Shown: one piece after another, positions 52,601-61,146 of the stretch
How positions within the stretch are numbered: the first letter of the stretch is position 1
Layout: the number at the start of each line of letters is the position of its first letter
Source of the DNA: Bacteroidales bacterium UBA2287
Lineage (GTDB): Bacteria; Bacteroidota; Bacteroidia; Bacteroidales; Tenuifilaceae
Direction: 5' to 3'
Assembly (NCBI GenBank): GCA_002345675.1
Contig: DDWL01000037.1
Location: forward strand, 1-64,000
Length of the DNA: 64,000 bases
Position numbers and translations under genes: made by a program
The notes under the pieces: generated by a model
Seen by the model: only the letters and a program-made list of their open reading frames with translations
What the model was told of the DNA's origin: nothing
Databases searched by the model: none

Positions 52601-54643
52601 AAAGTTGGTATTGTGTCGGTAAACAGCAAGTTTAACGACGATATAAAAATTACCATTAATAACTTTAAACTGGGCGACCTGTCGCGAATAGTTGAAAAGG
52701 ATACAAGCCTTGTAAAGGGCAATGTTAGTGGCAATGTATTGCTAAAAAGGGTAAACCGCACCTACGGAATAATTGCCGATGCCCAAATAAGTAATCTCGT
52801 AATTCGTGAGGTTCCCATTGGAAACCTAACGCTACAAGCCGATAATCCAATTGCTGGGCGTTTTAATGTCGATGTTAACTTGTCGGGAACCGACAATAAC
52901 CTTTCGGCAAATGGCTACCTTTTAGCAAAAGGGGGTAAAAGTTCTATTAACGTAAAAGTCAATATTCCTGCACTTTCGATGAAAACCATTGAAGCATTTT
53001 CGATGGGTCATATAACCGAAGCGGCTGGAGTGCTTTCGGGTAATTTTTTAGTTGCCGGAGCAACATCGGCACCCGAAGTTACTGGCGAGTTGGTCTTTAC
53101 AGATGCTTTTATTAAGCCAGCAGTTTTTAACAATAGGTTACAACTAAAGCACGAAACCATTCAATTTAAAACCGATGGGGTGTACTTTAAATCGTTCACC
53201 CTTCTCGATGTTCACCAGCACGCCGCGGTTATAAGTGGGTCGGTAAAAATGAAGGAGTTTAAAAACTTCGTTTTCGACTTACAGGTAAATGCAAAAAACT
53301 TTCAGCTTTTAAATACCACAGCAAGAGATAATAAGGAGTTTTTTGGTCGAATGATTATCGACAGTAAAATTGATATAGATGGGCCATTGGCATTTCCTGT
53401 TATTTCAGCAAAAATAAAAGTAATTAATGGGTCGAACTTTACATTTGCCATTCCCGAAAGTCGCCTTACCACCGACAAAGGCGAAGATATTGTTGAATTC
53501 GGAAAGTCGCCAATGGTAAGTTCAATACTTTACAGGGATGAGGACAAAACTTTGCGCAAAAAGGGTTTTACGGGCTTCGACCTATCAACAATTGTTGAAA
53601 TCGACAAGCAGGCAACCCTGCGTTTACTAATGGATCCATCGTCTTCCGATTCGTTGGTGGTAAGAGGCGAAGCTGCGCTTAGCTTTTCAATCGATCGAAG
53701 CGGCAAAATGAGTCTTACTGGTGCATACCATTTAAACGATGGCAGCTACCTCGTTTCGCTCGAGTCGCTTGTAAAAAGGAGGTTCGACATTGTTCCTGGT
53801 AGCACCATTATTTGGAACGGCGACCCTCTCGATGCACAAGTTGCCATAAATGCAAAGTATACTGTAAGGGCTGCACCCTACGACCTGTTGTCGTTTCAAA
53901 TGTCCAGCCTTAGCGATGCCGAAAGCGGTGCATATAAGCAGCGATATCCGTTTTGGGTGCTGCTAAAGCTACGGGGCGAAATTTTACATCCAGTAATTAA
54001 CTTCGAAATACAGCTGCCCCCCGAGGAAAAGGGAATTTTAGGCGGAGCCGTAAACCAAAAGTTGAACCTGCTGAACGAAGACGAGTCGGCACTAAATAAG
54101 CAGGTTTTTGCATTGCTTGTGCTTAGCCGCTTCATTCAGGATAATCCGCTGCAAACCGAGTCGGGCGGAACATCAACTTTGGCTCGAGCAACCGTTGGAA
54201 AACTGCTGTCGGCACAGTTAAATCAGCTTAGCTCCCAACTAATATCGGGGGTTGAGTTGAATTTCGACATTCAGTCGTTCGACGATTACCAAACAGGACA
54301 AGCCGAGGGACGCACACAGGTTGAGGTAGGAGTGAAAAAGCAACTTTTTAACGATAGGCTGTCGGTGCAAGTTGGAGGCACTGTCGACGTGGAAGGCGAA
54401 AGCGCAAAGCAAAATACTGCAAGCGAAATTACTGGCGACGTTAAGGTTGAATACAAGTTAACAAAGGATGGACGCTACAGACTTAAGGGTTTTAGGCATA
54501 ACCAGTACGAAGGAGCCATTGAGGGGCAGCTGGTCGAAACGGGAGTTGGTGTTGCCTATGTGCGCGATTTTAATAGATGGAAGTATTTCTTTAGGAAAAG
54601 AAAAGCCCGACGCGATACAACAAGCACAAATAGTAATGAGTAA
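49658..54643 (+). CDS. tamB: TamB-like outer-membrane biogenesis/lipid-transport protein
   Basis: Very long AsmA-like protein (1661 aa) anchored by one N-terminal helix (LWVIVWITLGFTLLFIIIVA) and otherwise periplasmic. The repeat-like beta-rich body forms a hydrophobic groove along which phospholipids could move between membranes. The AsmA-type start (VSISLTGAVVVKGIFLED) and the TamB C-terminal domain (residues about 1230-1620) are visible; the latter includes DVEGESAKQNTASEITGDVK and RLKGFRHNQYEGAIEGQLVE. Its 3' end overlaps the start of tamL by 8 bp. This gene pair is the Bacteroidota form of the TAM system. The shared promoter ties it to the stress regulon. Confidence 0.9.
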   Translation: MKKAEAIIKKLLWVIVWITLGFTLLFIIIVALIQVPAVQNKIVTSATKFVSNKTHTRVEIKRVSISLTGAVVVKGIFLEDIKNDTLLFAGEAKVYVSLFDLLHSKLNVSHLELSSVSLNVSRSANDSLFNFNFLLAAFSDSTKQVKVEPQSKSKWNVDAGTIKLNNIRIRFNDQYGGIFATANLNELELEMAGIDLSKSIYSASKLLVDGLEANIQINKLAAVSEKKVETVLPKISANSIRIKNSTFSYGNTVNKQDISASINRFELSNGEVDLQKQSLLVDKVSLSKSEVNFKTDGVELPSAKTAEAINSTDEKSDWQVSVRNIKLNDNIIEYTVENSPEIKSGFDVNRMEYRNLTLYANNLIYSPLKVEVSVKEFSAVDKNNFSVSQFETDFTMDQHSITADKLKIKTARSTIDADLKLQYASLESLKDSLPFMVVNASINSMKIATADILYFSKQLANKPFFVSTTNVTTISGNVSGPVNNLVGTNLDIRTGIGTTIKTDFAITGLPNVQTAYFSFPNLSIVSGRHDIEMLAGDSIPKNIRLPENIALQIGFKGKLKAFETALKMSSSFGTAKLFATLDANENFVSIVTVENFDLGMLLNDTAMFGPVSLTANIAGNGLTQSTLVAKIKADVSQVYLNGYNYRNLTVDGSGGEQEFDGKISLNDENAVFDLAGSVNLNPNKESFKLKLNLKGADLQKLKFSSDDIRISLVASANLTGGALNKLNGKAGISNIIIAKEGKIYELDSLLLASINETRKSKVSLRSALIGVNYTGTISPAELVAELSNFVNGYFPFSDSTKMPTKGKPSNFTFEIQLHNHPIISKVLLPQLSEFEPGQISGSFNSESNNLTLDATMKRIVYGSTEIDDITLSVNSDSTALNYKLSSSAISNAQVKLDNFVLDGKIANKTITANVSSVTQNNKKKIEIHSQITKENSNFKLSISPTNFYLMFNRWDIATDNYIEFGSEGVLFHNFLINNAESKVGIVSVNSKFNDDIKITINNFKLGDLSRIVEKDTSLVKGNVSGNVLLKRVNRTYGIIADAQISNLVIREVPIGNLTLQADNPIAGRFNVDVNLSGTDNNLSANGYLLAKGGKSSINVKVNIPALSMKTIEAFSMGHITEAAGVLSGNFLVAGATSAPEVTGELVFTDAFIKPAVFNNRLQLKHETIQFKTDGVYFKSFTLLDVHQHAAVISGSVKMKEFKNFVFDLQVNAKNFQLLNTTARDNKEFFGRMIIDSKIDIDGPLAFPVISAKIKVINGSNFTFAIPESRLTTDKGEDIVEFGKSPMVSSILYRDEDKTLRKKGFTGFDLSTIVEIDKQATLRLLMDPSSSDSLVVRGEAALSFSIDRSGKMSLTGAYHLNDGSYLVSLESLVKRRFDIVPGSTIIWNGDPLDAQVAINAKYTVRAAPYDLLSFQMSSLSDAESGAYKQRYPFWVLLKLRGEILHPVINFEIQLPPEEKGILGGAVNQKLNLLNEDESALNKQVFALLVLSRFIQDNPLQTESGGTSTLARATVGKLLSAQLNQLSSQLISGVELNFDIQSFDDYQTGQAEGRTQVEVGVKKQLFNDRLSVQVGGTVDVEGESAKQNTASEITGDVKVEYKLTKDGRYRLKGFRHNQYEGAIEGQLVETGVGVAYVRDFNRWKYFFRKRKARRDTTSTNSNE

Positions 54644-56945
54644 GCCTGCCGTATATAAATATTTAGTACTCGCTACCTGCCTGCTTATGGCGGCTTGCAG
54701 CGGAACAAGGCGTTTGCCTCCTGTCGAAAAACTTTATACAGGCGCAAAGGTTAAAATTGAGTCGAGTAGCGTATTTAGTTCAAAAAAGAAACGATTCGTT
54801 AAAGCCACTGCCACCGATGCTCTTCGCCCCGATCCCAATAAAAGTTTCTTTGGGTTTAGACCAAAGCTTTGTATATACATGGCTATAGCCGAAAACCCTA
54901 AAACAAAATTTGGGCGATGGATTAAAACAAAGGGTGAACCTCCTGTACTGTTAAGCAGCCTTAAACCAGGGGTTACAGCAAGCATAATTGATGCTAAGCT
55001 ATTTAATATTGGCATATTTAAAGGGTATACCGACTTTAAAATTATTGAAAAAAGGAAAACTGCTAAAGTTGTTTATACAAGTTATGTTCATAAACCCTAC
55101 ACAGTTGCTGGCGTTGCTTTCGATATTGCCAACGACAGCTTAAGCCGAATAATTATTTCGGAAAAGGAGAAGTCGTTAATAAAAGCAGGGCAAGACTATA
55201 GCCTCGAACTTTTAAAAGCCGAAAGGCTTCGAATCGACGCTTTGCTAAAGGATAAGGGTTACTTCTACTTCAACCCCGACTATCTGCTATTTAAAGCCGA
55301 CACTTCGGCTTCGCAGCGCACAGTTACCTTTAATTTAACGCTAAAGGACAGCGTTCCGGCAAGCGCATTGGAAACCTATAGAATTAACACCGTATTTATC
55401 GACCAAAATTTTACGCTAACCGAGCGAACCAGAGGGCGGAATAAGGATACATTAATGTTTGGGAATAGCATTTTTCGCGGTAAAGAGTCGAGAATGAATA
55501 TTAGGCCCGATGTTATTTTACAATCGGTTTACCTACGAAAGGGCCAAGTTTATACAAGGCAAAACCATATTATCACCCTAAACAGGCTAATGTCGATGGG
55601 TAGTTTTAAGTTTGTTCAGGTTAAGTTTAGCGATAGCGACACGGCTGCATTAGGCTTTTTGGATGTTGATATACTAATGACACCTATGACCAACAATACA
55701 TTCCGACTGGAAATGGATGTTGTTTCGAAATCGAATAATTTCGCTGGACCTCGCCTAAATTCAAGCCTTTTAAACCGAAATACTTTTAGGGGAGCCGAGC
55801 TGCTAAACCTAAGTATGGCAGGGTCGTACGAAGCGCAACTGGGGGGAGGAGCCAATTTATATTCGTACTCCGTAACCCCACAGGTTGAGTTAACTTTTCC
55901 CCGTTTTCTTGTTCCGTTTAAATTGTCAATGAGTAAGAATATTTATGTTCCAAAAACTCGAATGTCTCTTTCGTACAGCTACCTTAAAAGGGTGAGTTTT
56001 TTCGATATGCACACCATTCAACTTGGGTTTGGTTACAAATGGAGAATTAGCAAGCTTAAGGAGCACGAGTTTAATCCCGTAAGTTTAAGTTTCACCACCA
56101 TTCGAAATCAATCGGAAGAATTTTTAGCTCTATTGAATTCCAATCCTTTCCTCAAGAAAAGCTACGAAGAGCAGTTTATTGGTGGTGGAAACTATACAAT
56201 CAGCTATAACGAGCAAATACTTCCTTATAAGCGGGTGCAGTTTTACCTGCAGGCAACAGCCGAAACGGCTGGAAATGTATTCACATTGGCAAAAACATTG
56301 GGAGGCGAAAGCCCATCGGCAGCAAACCCTTCAACCATAGCGGGCTCTGCATACTCGCAGTTTGCAAAGCTAAGTGTCGATGCTCGAAGCTACTTTAATG
56401 TAATAGGCAAAAACAAAATTGCACTAAGGCTGTTTGTGGGTGCAGCAAAACCCTACGGAAACTCGTCGATATTACCCTATAGCAAACAGTTTTTTAGCGG
56501 AGGAGCCAATAGCCTTCGTGCTTTTCATATTAATTCGGTTGGCCCAGGTACCTATTTTCAGGAAGGGGAAGCAGGAGGGTTTTTGCAGCTTGGGGGCGAT
56601 TTAAAACTCGAAGCAAATGCAGAGTATCGCTTTAATATTTATCGTTTTTTTAAGGGAGCACTGTTTGTCGATGCAGGTAATATTTGGTTGCAAAAATCGA
56701 ACCCAGCAAACATTGGAAGCCCATTTTTACTTTCGGAATTTACAAACGAATTAGCCGTTGGTGCAGGAGTAGGAATTCGTATCGATATTTCCTTTTTTCT
56801 TATACGATTCGATTTAGCCATGCCCTTACGAAAGCCTTGGCTCGAGGATAACCACAGGTGGGTAACAAATCAAATAAACTTTGGTGATGCTGCCTGGCGA
56901 AACGACAATTTGGTGTTGAACGTAGCTATTGGGTACCCTTTTTAA
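54636..56945 (+). CDS. tamL: TamL, Omp85-family translocation and assembly module lipoprotein
   Basis: Outer-membrane Omp85-type barrel with a lipid anchor (769 aa). I chose the ATG at 54636 because it yields a lipoprotein signal (MSKPAVYKYLVLATCLLMAACSG); the frame open from 54468 lies inside tamB. Residues about 140-320 hold POTRA-like domains (KAGQDYSLELLKAERLRIDA, LLKDKGYFYFNPDYLLF). The barrel begins near 400 (FRLEMDVVSKSNNFAGPRLN) and contains the Omp85-typical FSGGANSLRAF block. It ends in aromatic-terminated strands (VAIGYPF). It is the TamA analogue of Bacteroidota and acts with TamB. Confidence 0.92.
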   Translation: MSKPAVYKYLVLATCLLMAACSGTRRLPPVEKLYTGAKVKIESSSVFSSKKKRFVKATATDALRPDPNKSFFGFRPKLCIYMAIAENPKTKFGRWIKTKGEPPVLLSSLKPGVTASIIDAKLFNIGIFKGYTDFKIIEKRKTAKVVYTSYVHKPYTVAGVAFDIANDSLSRIIISEKEKSLIKAGQDYSLELLKAERLRIDALLKDKGYFYFNPDYLLFKADTSASQRTVTFNLTLKDSVPASALETYRINTVFIDQNFTLTERTRGRNKDTLMFGNSIFRGKESRMNIRPDVILQSVYLRKGQVYTRQNHIITLNRLMSMGSFKFVQVKFSDSDTAALGFLDVDILMTPMTNNTFRLEMDVVSKSNNFAGPRLNSSLLNRNTFRGAELLNLSMAGSYEAQLGGGANLYSYSVTPQVELTFPRFLVPFKLSMSKNIYVPKTRMSLSYSYLKRVSFFDMHTIQLGFGYKWRISKLKEHEFNPVSLSFTTIRNQSEEFLALLNSNPFLKKSYEEQFIGGGNYTISYNEQILPYKRVQFYLQATAETAGNVFTLAKTLGGESPSAANPSTIAGSAYSQFAKLSVDARSYFNVIGKNKIALRLFVGAAKPYGNSSILPYSKQFFSGGANSLRAFHINSVGPGTYFQEGEAGGFLQLGGDLKLEANAEYRFNIYRFFKGALFVDAGNIWLQKSNPANIGSPFLLSEFTNELAVGAGVGIRIDISFFLIRFDLAMPLRKPWLEDNHRWVTNQINFGDAAWRNDNLVLNVAIGYPF

Positions 56946-57013
56946 GGTAGCATTCATCGTTAAACAAGTTCTTTCATGCTAACTACGCACCTTGTTGGGG
57001 GCTGGGCTTGGTT

Positions 57014-57883
57014 TTAAATCGAGTTGATCTCTTCTTCTGTTAAGCCAGTATATTTCTGAATAATTTCTGTTGGCATACCATCAATTTTCATCCCTTTTGC
57101 AATGCTAATGGTTTTATTCAATGCTTCCTCTTTTCTAACCCTATCTTCCTCGTCCACTTTCATAGTCCACGCCATACTTGCGCTATACCTTAAATCCTCT
57201 TGGTACTTTTTGTAATTTACTAATTCCTCATCCGATAGTTTATCAACTCTTAGAAGTTCCTTTGCCTTATTTATTCCCTGCGCTGTAAAATTATCCTTTA
57301 TCTCATTGTTTTTTAGGTAGTAAATCCATTCGTCAAGCGTTGATATCGCATTGTCGTTAAATTGGTTAACTTTGATAACATAGTATTCAGGAAAAATTTC
57401 AAAGGGTTCATTCTTTCCGAGTATCTCAACCTGTTTATCGGATAGCTTTAGTTTGTCCTTTTTATGAATTCCAACAAAATCAGTTTTTCCGTAATATATG
57501 TAGTCGTCACCCTGTCCAAGGTCAAAGTATACAATGTTAATTGAATAAACTTTCTTAACGTTCCTGTAGGGCTCTCCAACCGATATATATTCTGTAATTA
57601 CCTTTGATGTCCCATACGCCATTCTATGGAAATAGTCATATTCATTCTGATTCTGCATTTCAACTATAACCAATTCACTCTTTGAATTTTTTACAAGAAT
57701 ATCAACCCGATTAAACTTGTCGTTCTCAAACTTCTGATTTCCTTCACTCTCAAGGATAGTTTCAATGGTAATTTTCTCTTTCAGCAATTCTGACAGAAAT
57801 CCCTCAAGTACAGTGAAGTTAGCCTTGTTCCTTAGTAAACGTTTAATAGCCCAGTCAAACCGTATTAAATTCCTGTTATTCAT
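57014..57883 (-). CDS. Rpn-type PD-(D/E)XK nuclease family protein
   Basis: 289-aa protein (ATG at 57883; a start at 57901 adds six residues) of the recombination-promoting nuclease / transposase-like family. Residues about 8-120 are the PD-(D/E)XK domain: RFDWAIKRLLRNKANFTVLE, FNRVDILVKN (Asp), ELVIVEMQNQNEYDYFHRMAYG (E-x-Q). The C-terminal half has a charged helix (EDRVRKEEALNKTISIAKGM) and the small motif EIIQKYTGLTEEEI common in the family. These genes are often mobile or variable in number. It is the only gene on the minus strand between 31 and 64 kb, a sign of insertion. Confidence 0.9.
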   Translation of the reverse strand: MNNRNLIRFDWAIKRLLRNKANFTVLEGFLSELLKEKITIETILESEGNQKFENDKFNRVDILVKNSKSELVIVEMQNQNEYDYFHRMAYGTSKVITEYISVGEPYRNVKKVYSINIVYFDLGQGDDYIYYGKTDFVGIHKKDKLKLSDKQVEILGKNEPFEIFPEYYVIKVNQFNDNAISTLDEWIYYLKNNEIKDNFTAQGINKAKELLRVDKLSDEELVNYKKYQEDLRYSASMAWTMKVDEEDRVRKEEALNKTISIAKGMKIDGMPTEIIQKYTGLTEEEINSI

Positions 57884-57901
57884 GTCTATAGTTTTGGACA
57901 A

Positions 57902-58121
57902 AGATAATCAATTTTCGGATTGATAATTTTGAATTTGTGATGCATTTTCATCTCCTCGTCTTGCCCCAACAGGGGAGTAACGTAACGCTCCCTATGTGTT
58001 TTTTGCATTATATTTTCTTCCGAAGTGAAACTTTAAAACTCACTTCACCTAAAACAAATTTATCGCTTCGCTTTCCTTTATAAATCTTGCGTTTTTTCTA
58101 AGGTTTAATTTATTCAAAATG
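57902..58121. other. Gap between the Rpn gene and the OmpA promoter
   Basis: A 220-bp AT-rich sequence with no protein-like frame. It includes the divergent promoter region of the Rpn gene. A weak inverted pair GAAACTTTAAAACTCACTTC is visible; nothing else. Confidence 0.4.
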
Positions 58122-58186
58122 TGTGATATATGTAATAGCAATGTACAATTGTGTAACATCAGACGATACATTGCAAGCGACCTTTA
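58122..58186 (+). promoter_or_regulatory. Shared direct-repeat promoter, copy 6 (ompA)
   Basis: TGTGATATATGTAAT at 58122, GTGTAACATC at 58151 and GCGACCTTTACG with TTTA at 58183. Spacing 21 and 32 bp. The OmpA-family gene starts at 58216. Confidence 0.7.
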
Positions 58187-58215
58187 CGTTATTATTAATC
58201 CTAAAAAAATACATT

Positions 58216-59832
58216 ATGAAGAAACTGCTATGGTTAACTATTTGCTTTGCGCTCTCGTTTAGTTTAAGTGCGCAAACAATTGACAAAACTTGGAATATAG
58301 GCTTACATGGAGGCCTAAGCCAGTACAAAGGTGATATGGGGAATAATTTCTACAAATTTAATCAGGAACTATCGGGCATGGGTGGTATATCCATTTCACG
58401 ATTTATTACCAATCACTTCGATTTAAACCTGTTTGTTACTAAAGGAATTGTTGGCTATAATGGCCCAACGTTAAACTTTAGGCGAAACATTACTACTGCA
58501 ACCGCGAACTTTCGATTCAATATTTTAGGCCATCGATCGTTTGTGCTTCCATACCTATTTGTGGGTGGTGGAGTTGCCCTGTTCGATAAGAACTTGGTGG
58601 TTACCGAAAAGAAAGTTGATTACCTTGCCCCTACCTTTGGTGGTGGAATTAACTTTAAATTGGGTCCATCGGTTATGCTTAATTTTCAGGAAACATTTCT
58701 ATTCTCGAGTAGCGACGATAGGGATGGCATTGTTGCGAATGAAAACGACATGTATCTTTTTCATACCGTAGGTTTTACATTTAATTTTGGGAATAAGAAG
58801 GATGCTGATGGTGATGGCGTTTCCGATTACCGCGACAAGTGTTCTGGAACACCACCAAAAGTTGCTGTTGATAAAAACGGTTGCCCACTCGATAAGGACG
58901 GCGATGGTGTTGTCGATTACCTCGACGCTTGCCCCGATCAAGCAGGAACTGTGGAACTAAAAGGCTGCCCCGATAGCGATGGCGATGGTATTGCCGACAA
59001 GGACGATGAGTGCCCTAACGAAAAAGGACCAAGAGAACTTAAAGGTTGCCCCGATAGCGATGGCGACGGCGTTGCCGACAAGCACGATGGTTGCCCCACC
59101 GAAAAAGGGTTAGTGGCTCTGAATGGTTGTCCCGATAAGGATGGTGATGGTGTTGCCGACAAGGATGATCGTTGCCCTGAAGCTGTAGGTGCTCTTGCAC
59201 TAAAAGGTTGCCCCGATTCCGATAAAGATGGTGTTGCCGATTTGGACGATAAGTGTCCACAAACCAAAGCGGGCTATGTGGTCGATCAATCTGGTTGCCC
59301 CCTCGACAACGACAAGGATGGACTTGTTAATGAAGAAGATGATTGCCCCGATAAGACTGGAGTTTTAGCACTTCAAGGTTGCCCCGACACCGATGGTGAT
59401 GGTGTGTCCGATAAGTTCGACCGTTGCCCAACAGTAAAAGGGACTCTTAAAAACAAGGGTTGCCCCGAAATGGCTGTTGAAGACGTGAAAAAAATTACAA
59501 ACATTGCCAGCAAAATTTTCTTCGAAACTAATAGCGAAAAGCTACAGGTTGCATCGTTAGCTCAGCTGGATGAACTTGCTATACTCTTGAAGAAATATGA
59601 GGAAGCCAATTTAACCATTGAGGGACATGCCGATGATCAGGGTGAAGATGAATACAATCTTACATTGTCGCAAAAACGAACCGAGTCGGTTAAGCAATAC
59701 TTAATGGAAAAGGGCATTTTGGAGCAGCGCCTAACAGCAATAGGTTTCGGCGAAACCCAACCAGTAGCTAGCAATAAAACTGAAATAGGTCGCGCCAAAA
59801 ACCGAAGAGTTATACTTAAAACTTCGTACTAA
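58216..59832 (+). CDS. ompA: OmpA-family protein with thrombospondin type 3 repeats
   Basis: 538-aa outer-membrane protein (ATG at 58216; the signal peptide MKKLLWLTICFALSFSLSAQ supports this start over the frame at 58123). An N-terminal eight-stranded barrel covers residues about 22-195. Residues about 196-425 hold about nine calcium-binding type 3 repeats of the form DxDGDGVxDxxDxCP, each with a Pro/Gly pair. The C-terminal OmpA domain (about 430-538) carries FFETNSEKLQVASLAQLDEL, LTIEGHADDQGEDEYNLTLS and ENRRVILK-like GRAKNRRVILKTSY, which grip peptidoglycan. It is a stabilising surface/wall link. The shared promoter places it in the regulon. Confidence 0.94.
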   Translation: MKKLLWLTICFALSFSLSAQTIDKTWNIGLHGGLSQYKGDMGNNFYKFNQELSGMGGISISRFITNHFDLNLFVTKGIVGYNGPTLNFRRNITTATANFRFNILGHRSFVLPYLFVGGGVALFDKNLVVTEKKVDYLAPTFGGGINFKLGPSVMLNFQETFLFSSSDDRDGIVANENDMYLFHTVGFTFNFGNKKDADGDGVSDYRDKCSGTPPKVAVDKNGCPLDKDGDGVVDYLDACPDQAGTVELKGCPDSDGDGIADKDDECPNEKGPRELKGCPDSDGDGVADKHDGCPTEKGLVALNGCPDKDGDGVADKDDRCPEAVGALALKGCPDSDKDGVADLDDKCPQTKAGYVVDQSGCPLDNDKDGLVNEEDDCPDKTGVLALQGCPDTDGDGVSDKFDRCPTVKGTLKNKGCPEMAVEDVKKITNIASKIFFETNSEKLQVASLAQLDELAILLKKYEEANLTIEGHADDQGEDEYNLTLSQKRTESVKQYLMEKGILEQRLTAIGFGETQPVASNKTEIGRAKNRRVILKTSY

Positions 59833-59870
59833 AAGAAATTAAAATAGGGTTTGTTTTTTTCAAGCGAAGA

Positions 59871-59900
59871 GGGTTGCTGATTTCAGCAGCCCTTTTCATT
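59871..59900 (+). terminator. Intrinsic terminator after ompA
   Basis: GGGTTGCTGA at 59871 pairs with TCAGCAGCCC at 59883 (one G-T), with a two-base loop, followed by TTTTCATTTT. It closes the ompA transcript before the cheB-like gene. Confidence 0.75.
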
Positions 59901-59949
59901 TTATAAACTTCTCTGGGAACTGTTGTACTATCGTATTATTTTAAAAACA

Positions 59950-60014
59950 TGAGATTTATATAACTATTTCAAAAAGTTGTGTAAAGCTATTTGGTTTGTT
60001 GGAGCCTACCTTGG
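59950..60014 (+). promoter_or_regulatory. Shared direct-repeat promoter, copy 7 (cheB-like)
   Basis: TGAGATTTATATAAC at 59950, GTGTAAAGC at 59979 and TACCTTGG with TTGG at 60011. Spacing 21 and 32 bp. The -7 element fits TAnnTTGG. The CheB-like gene starts at 60043. Confidence 0.65.
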
Positions 60015-60042
60015 TAAGGTATAATATTGTAAAGTTATAATT

Positions 60043-60645
60043 ATGAAAGCAGCTAAATTGACAAAGGATTTTCCTATTGTTTGCGTGGGTGGCTCGGCTG
60101 GCGGACTCGATGCATATATCCGCTTACTCTCGAATTTGCCATCCAAAATGGGTGTTGCAGTTGTTATTGTTAATCACCTGCGTGAAGTGGCCACATTGCT
60201 CCCCGAAATTCTTCCGAAATACTGTAGAATGCCGGTTAGGCTGATTAGCGATAAGTTAGACATTAAGCCTAATCAGGTATTTATAATTCCCGAAAAACGC
60301 GACTTACACGTACTTAACGGAGAGTTTCACCTTAAACCCATATCGAAACCTCATGGTTGGCCCAATGTAATTACTGTTTTTATGAAATCGCTTGCCCTAA
60401 ACTGGGATGGAAAGCTTATAGCGGTAATAGTTTCGGGGCTCGATGGCGATGGTGCAGATGCACTTTGCGACATACGAAAGGTAGGCGGCATTACCATTGC
60501 CCAAAATCCCGAAACAGCCAAACAGCCCGATATGCCCGAGAGCGCTATTGAAAGTGGGTACGTCGATTTTGTGCTTTCACCCGAAGGTATTGCTAAAGAA
60601 ATAATTAAAATTGCCCGCACGGAAAAAGTCGAAAATCCAGCGTAA
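60043..60645 (+). CDS. Stand-alone CheB-type methylesterase domain
   Basis: 200-aa protein that is only the catalytic domain of CheB, without the usual receiver domain. The triad is complete: S18 in GGSAGG, H45 in VNHLRE and D136 in SGLDGDGADAL. The GGSAGG and SGLDGDGA blocks correspond to the CheB Ser loop and Asp loop. No chemotaxis gene (cheA, cheR, MCP) lies in the window, and the gene has the shared stress promoter, so its target is probably not a chemoreceptor. It could deamidate or demethylate another protein. It may be transcribed alone. Confidence 0.87.
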   Translation: MKAAKLTKDFPIVCVGGSAGGLDAYIRLLSNLPSKMGVAVVIVNHLREVATLLPEILPKYCRMPVRLISDKLDIKPNQVFIIPEKRDLHVLNGEFHLKPISKPHGWPNVITVFMKSLALNWDGKLIAVIVSGLDGDGADALCDIRKVGGITIAQNPETAKQPDMPESAIESGYVDFVLSPEGIAKEIIKIARTEKVENPA

Positions 60646-60693
60646 AAATTAATCATTATATAGTTTTAGGTAGTATCAATAGTGAAAAAGGCT

Positions 60694-60935
60694 AGGGCAA
60701 ACGCATTTAACAATTGCTTAAAATGCTATATCTGTACACCAATTAGAATTTCCGTATTTGCTTTAATGTCCCGTCAGGGACAAAATATCGGTAGAACTCA
60801 CATACAGTGTATGAAAACCGTGCCGTTAGGTACGGAATATTCTGTACCTAACGGCACAGAGAAATTGGGTTTTGTAATATCTTTTACCGATATTTTGTCC
60901 CTAACGGGACGCTATTTTTTAAATGCGTTTGCCCT
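60694..60935. repeat. MITE-like nested palindrome (family B), complete copy
   Basis: A 242-bp element with 17-bp perfect terminal inverted repeats AGGGCAAACGCATTTAA (60694) and TTAAATGCGTTTGCCCT (60919). Inside are an outer palindrome pair TGTCCCGTCAGGGACA / TGTCCCTAACGGGAC and a central perfect palindrome TGCCGTTAGGTACGGAATAT/TCTGTACCTAACGGCA (stem around GAATATTC). There is no transposase; frames across it are artefacts. Copies at 35022 (deleted) and 63777 (cut by the window edge). Confidence 0.85.
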
Positions 60936-61146
60936 GTAAAAATAATGCTTCGGAACACTTTTTACCTTATTCCCTTATTTGTAAATCAAATTCTTCATAA
61001 AACTGGCATTTAAGCGAATAGAAGCTTATGACAAAGACGCGATAATTCCACATAAAACGGATTTTGACAACATCAACTCGATATAAGGTAAAGCCTCTGT
61101 GTTCAACTTACCTCGAGCTCACGTTAATAATCGCTCCAAAAAAACA
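60936..61146. other. Gap downstream of the MITE
   Basis: AT-rich sequence with the motif ACCTTATTCCCTTATTTGTAA (60962), shared with 33926 and 38577, and the segment TTACCTCGAGCTCACGTTAAT. No gene seen. It ends at the start of promoter copy 8. Confidence 0.4.

Noticed and set aside
54468..54635. N-terminal extension of TamL
   Set aside because: It overlaps the end of tamB and would destroy the lipoprotein signal that begins at 54636.
60682..60939. 85-aa ORF on the plus strand
   Set aside because: It lies wholly inside the MITE-like palindromic element and mirrors its inverted repeats.
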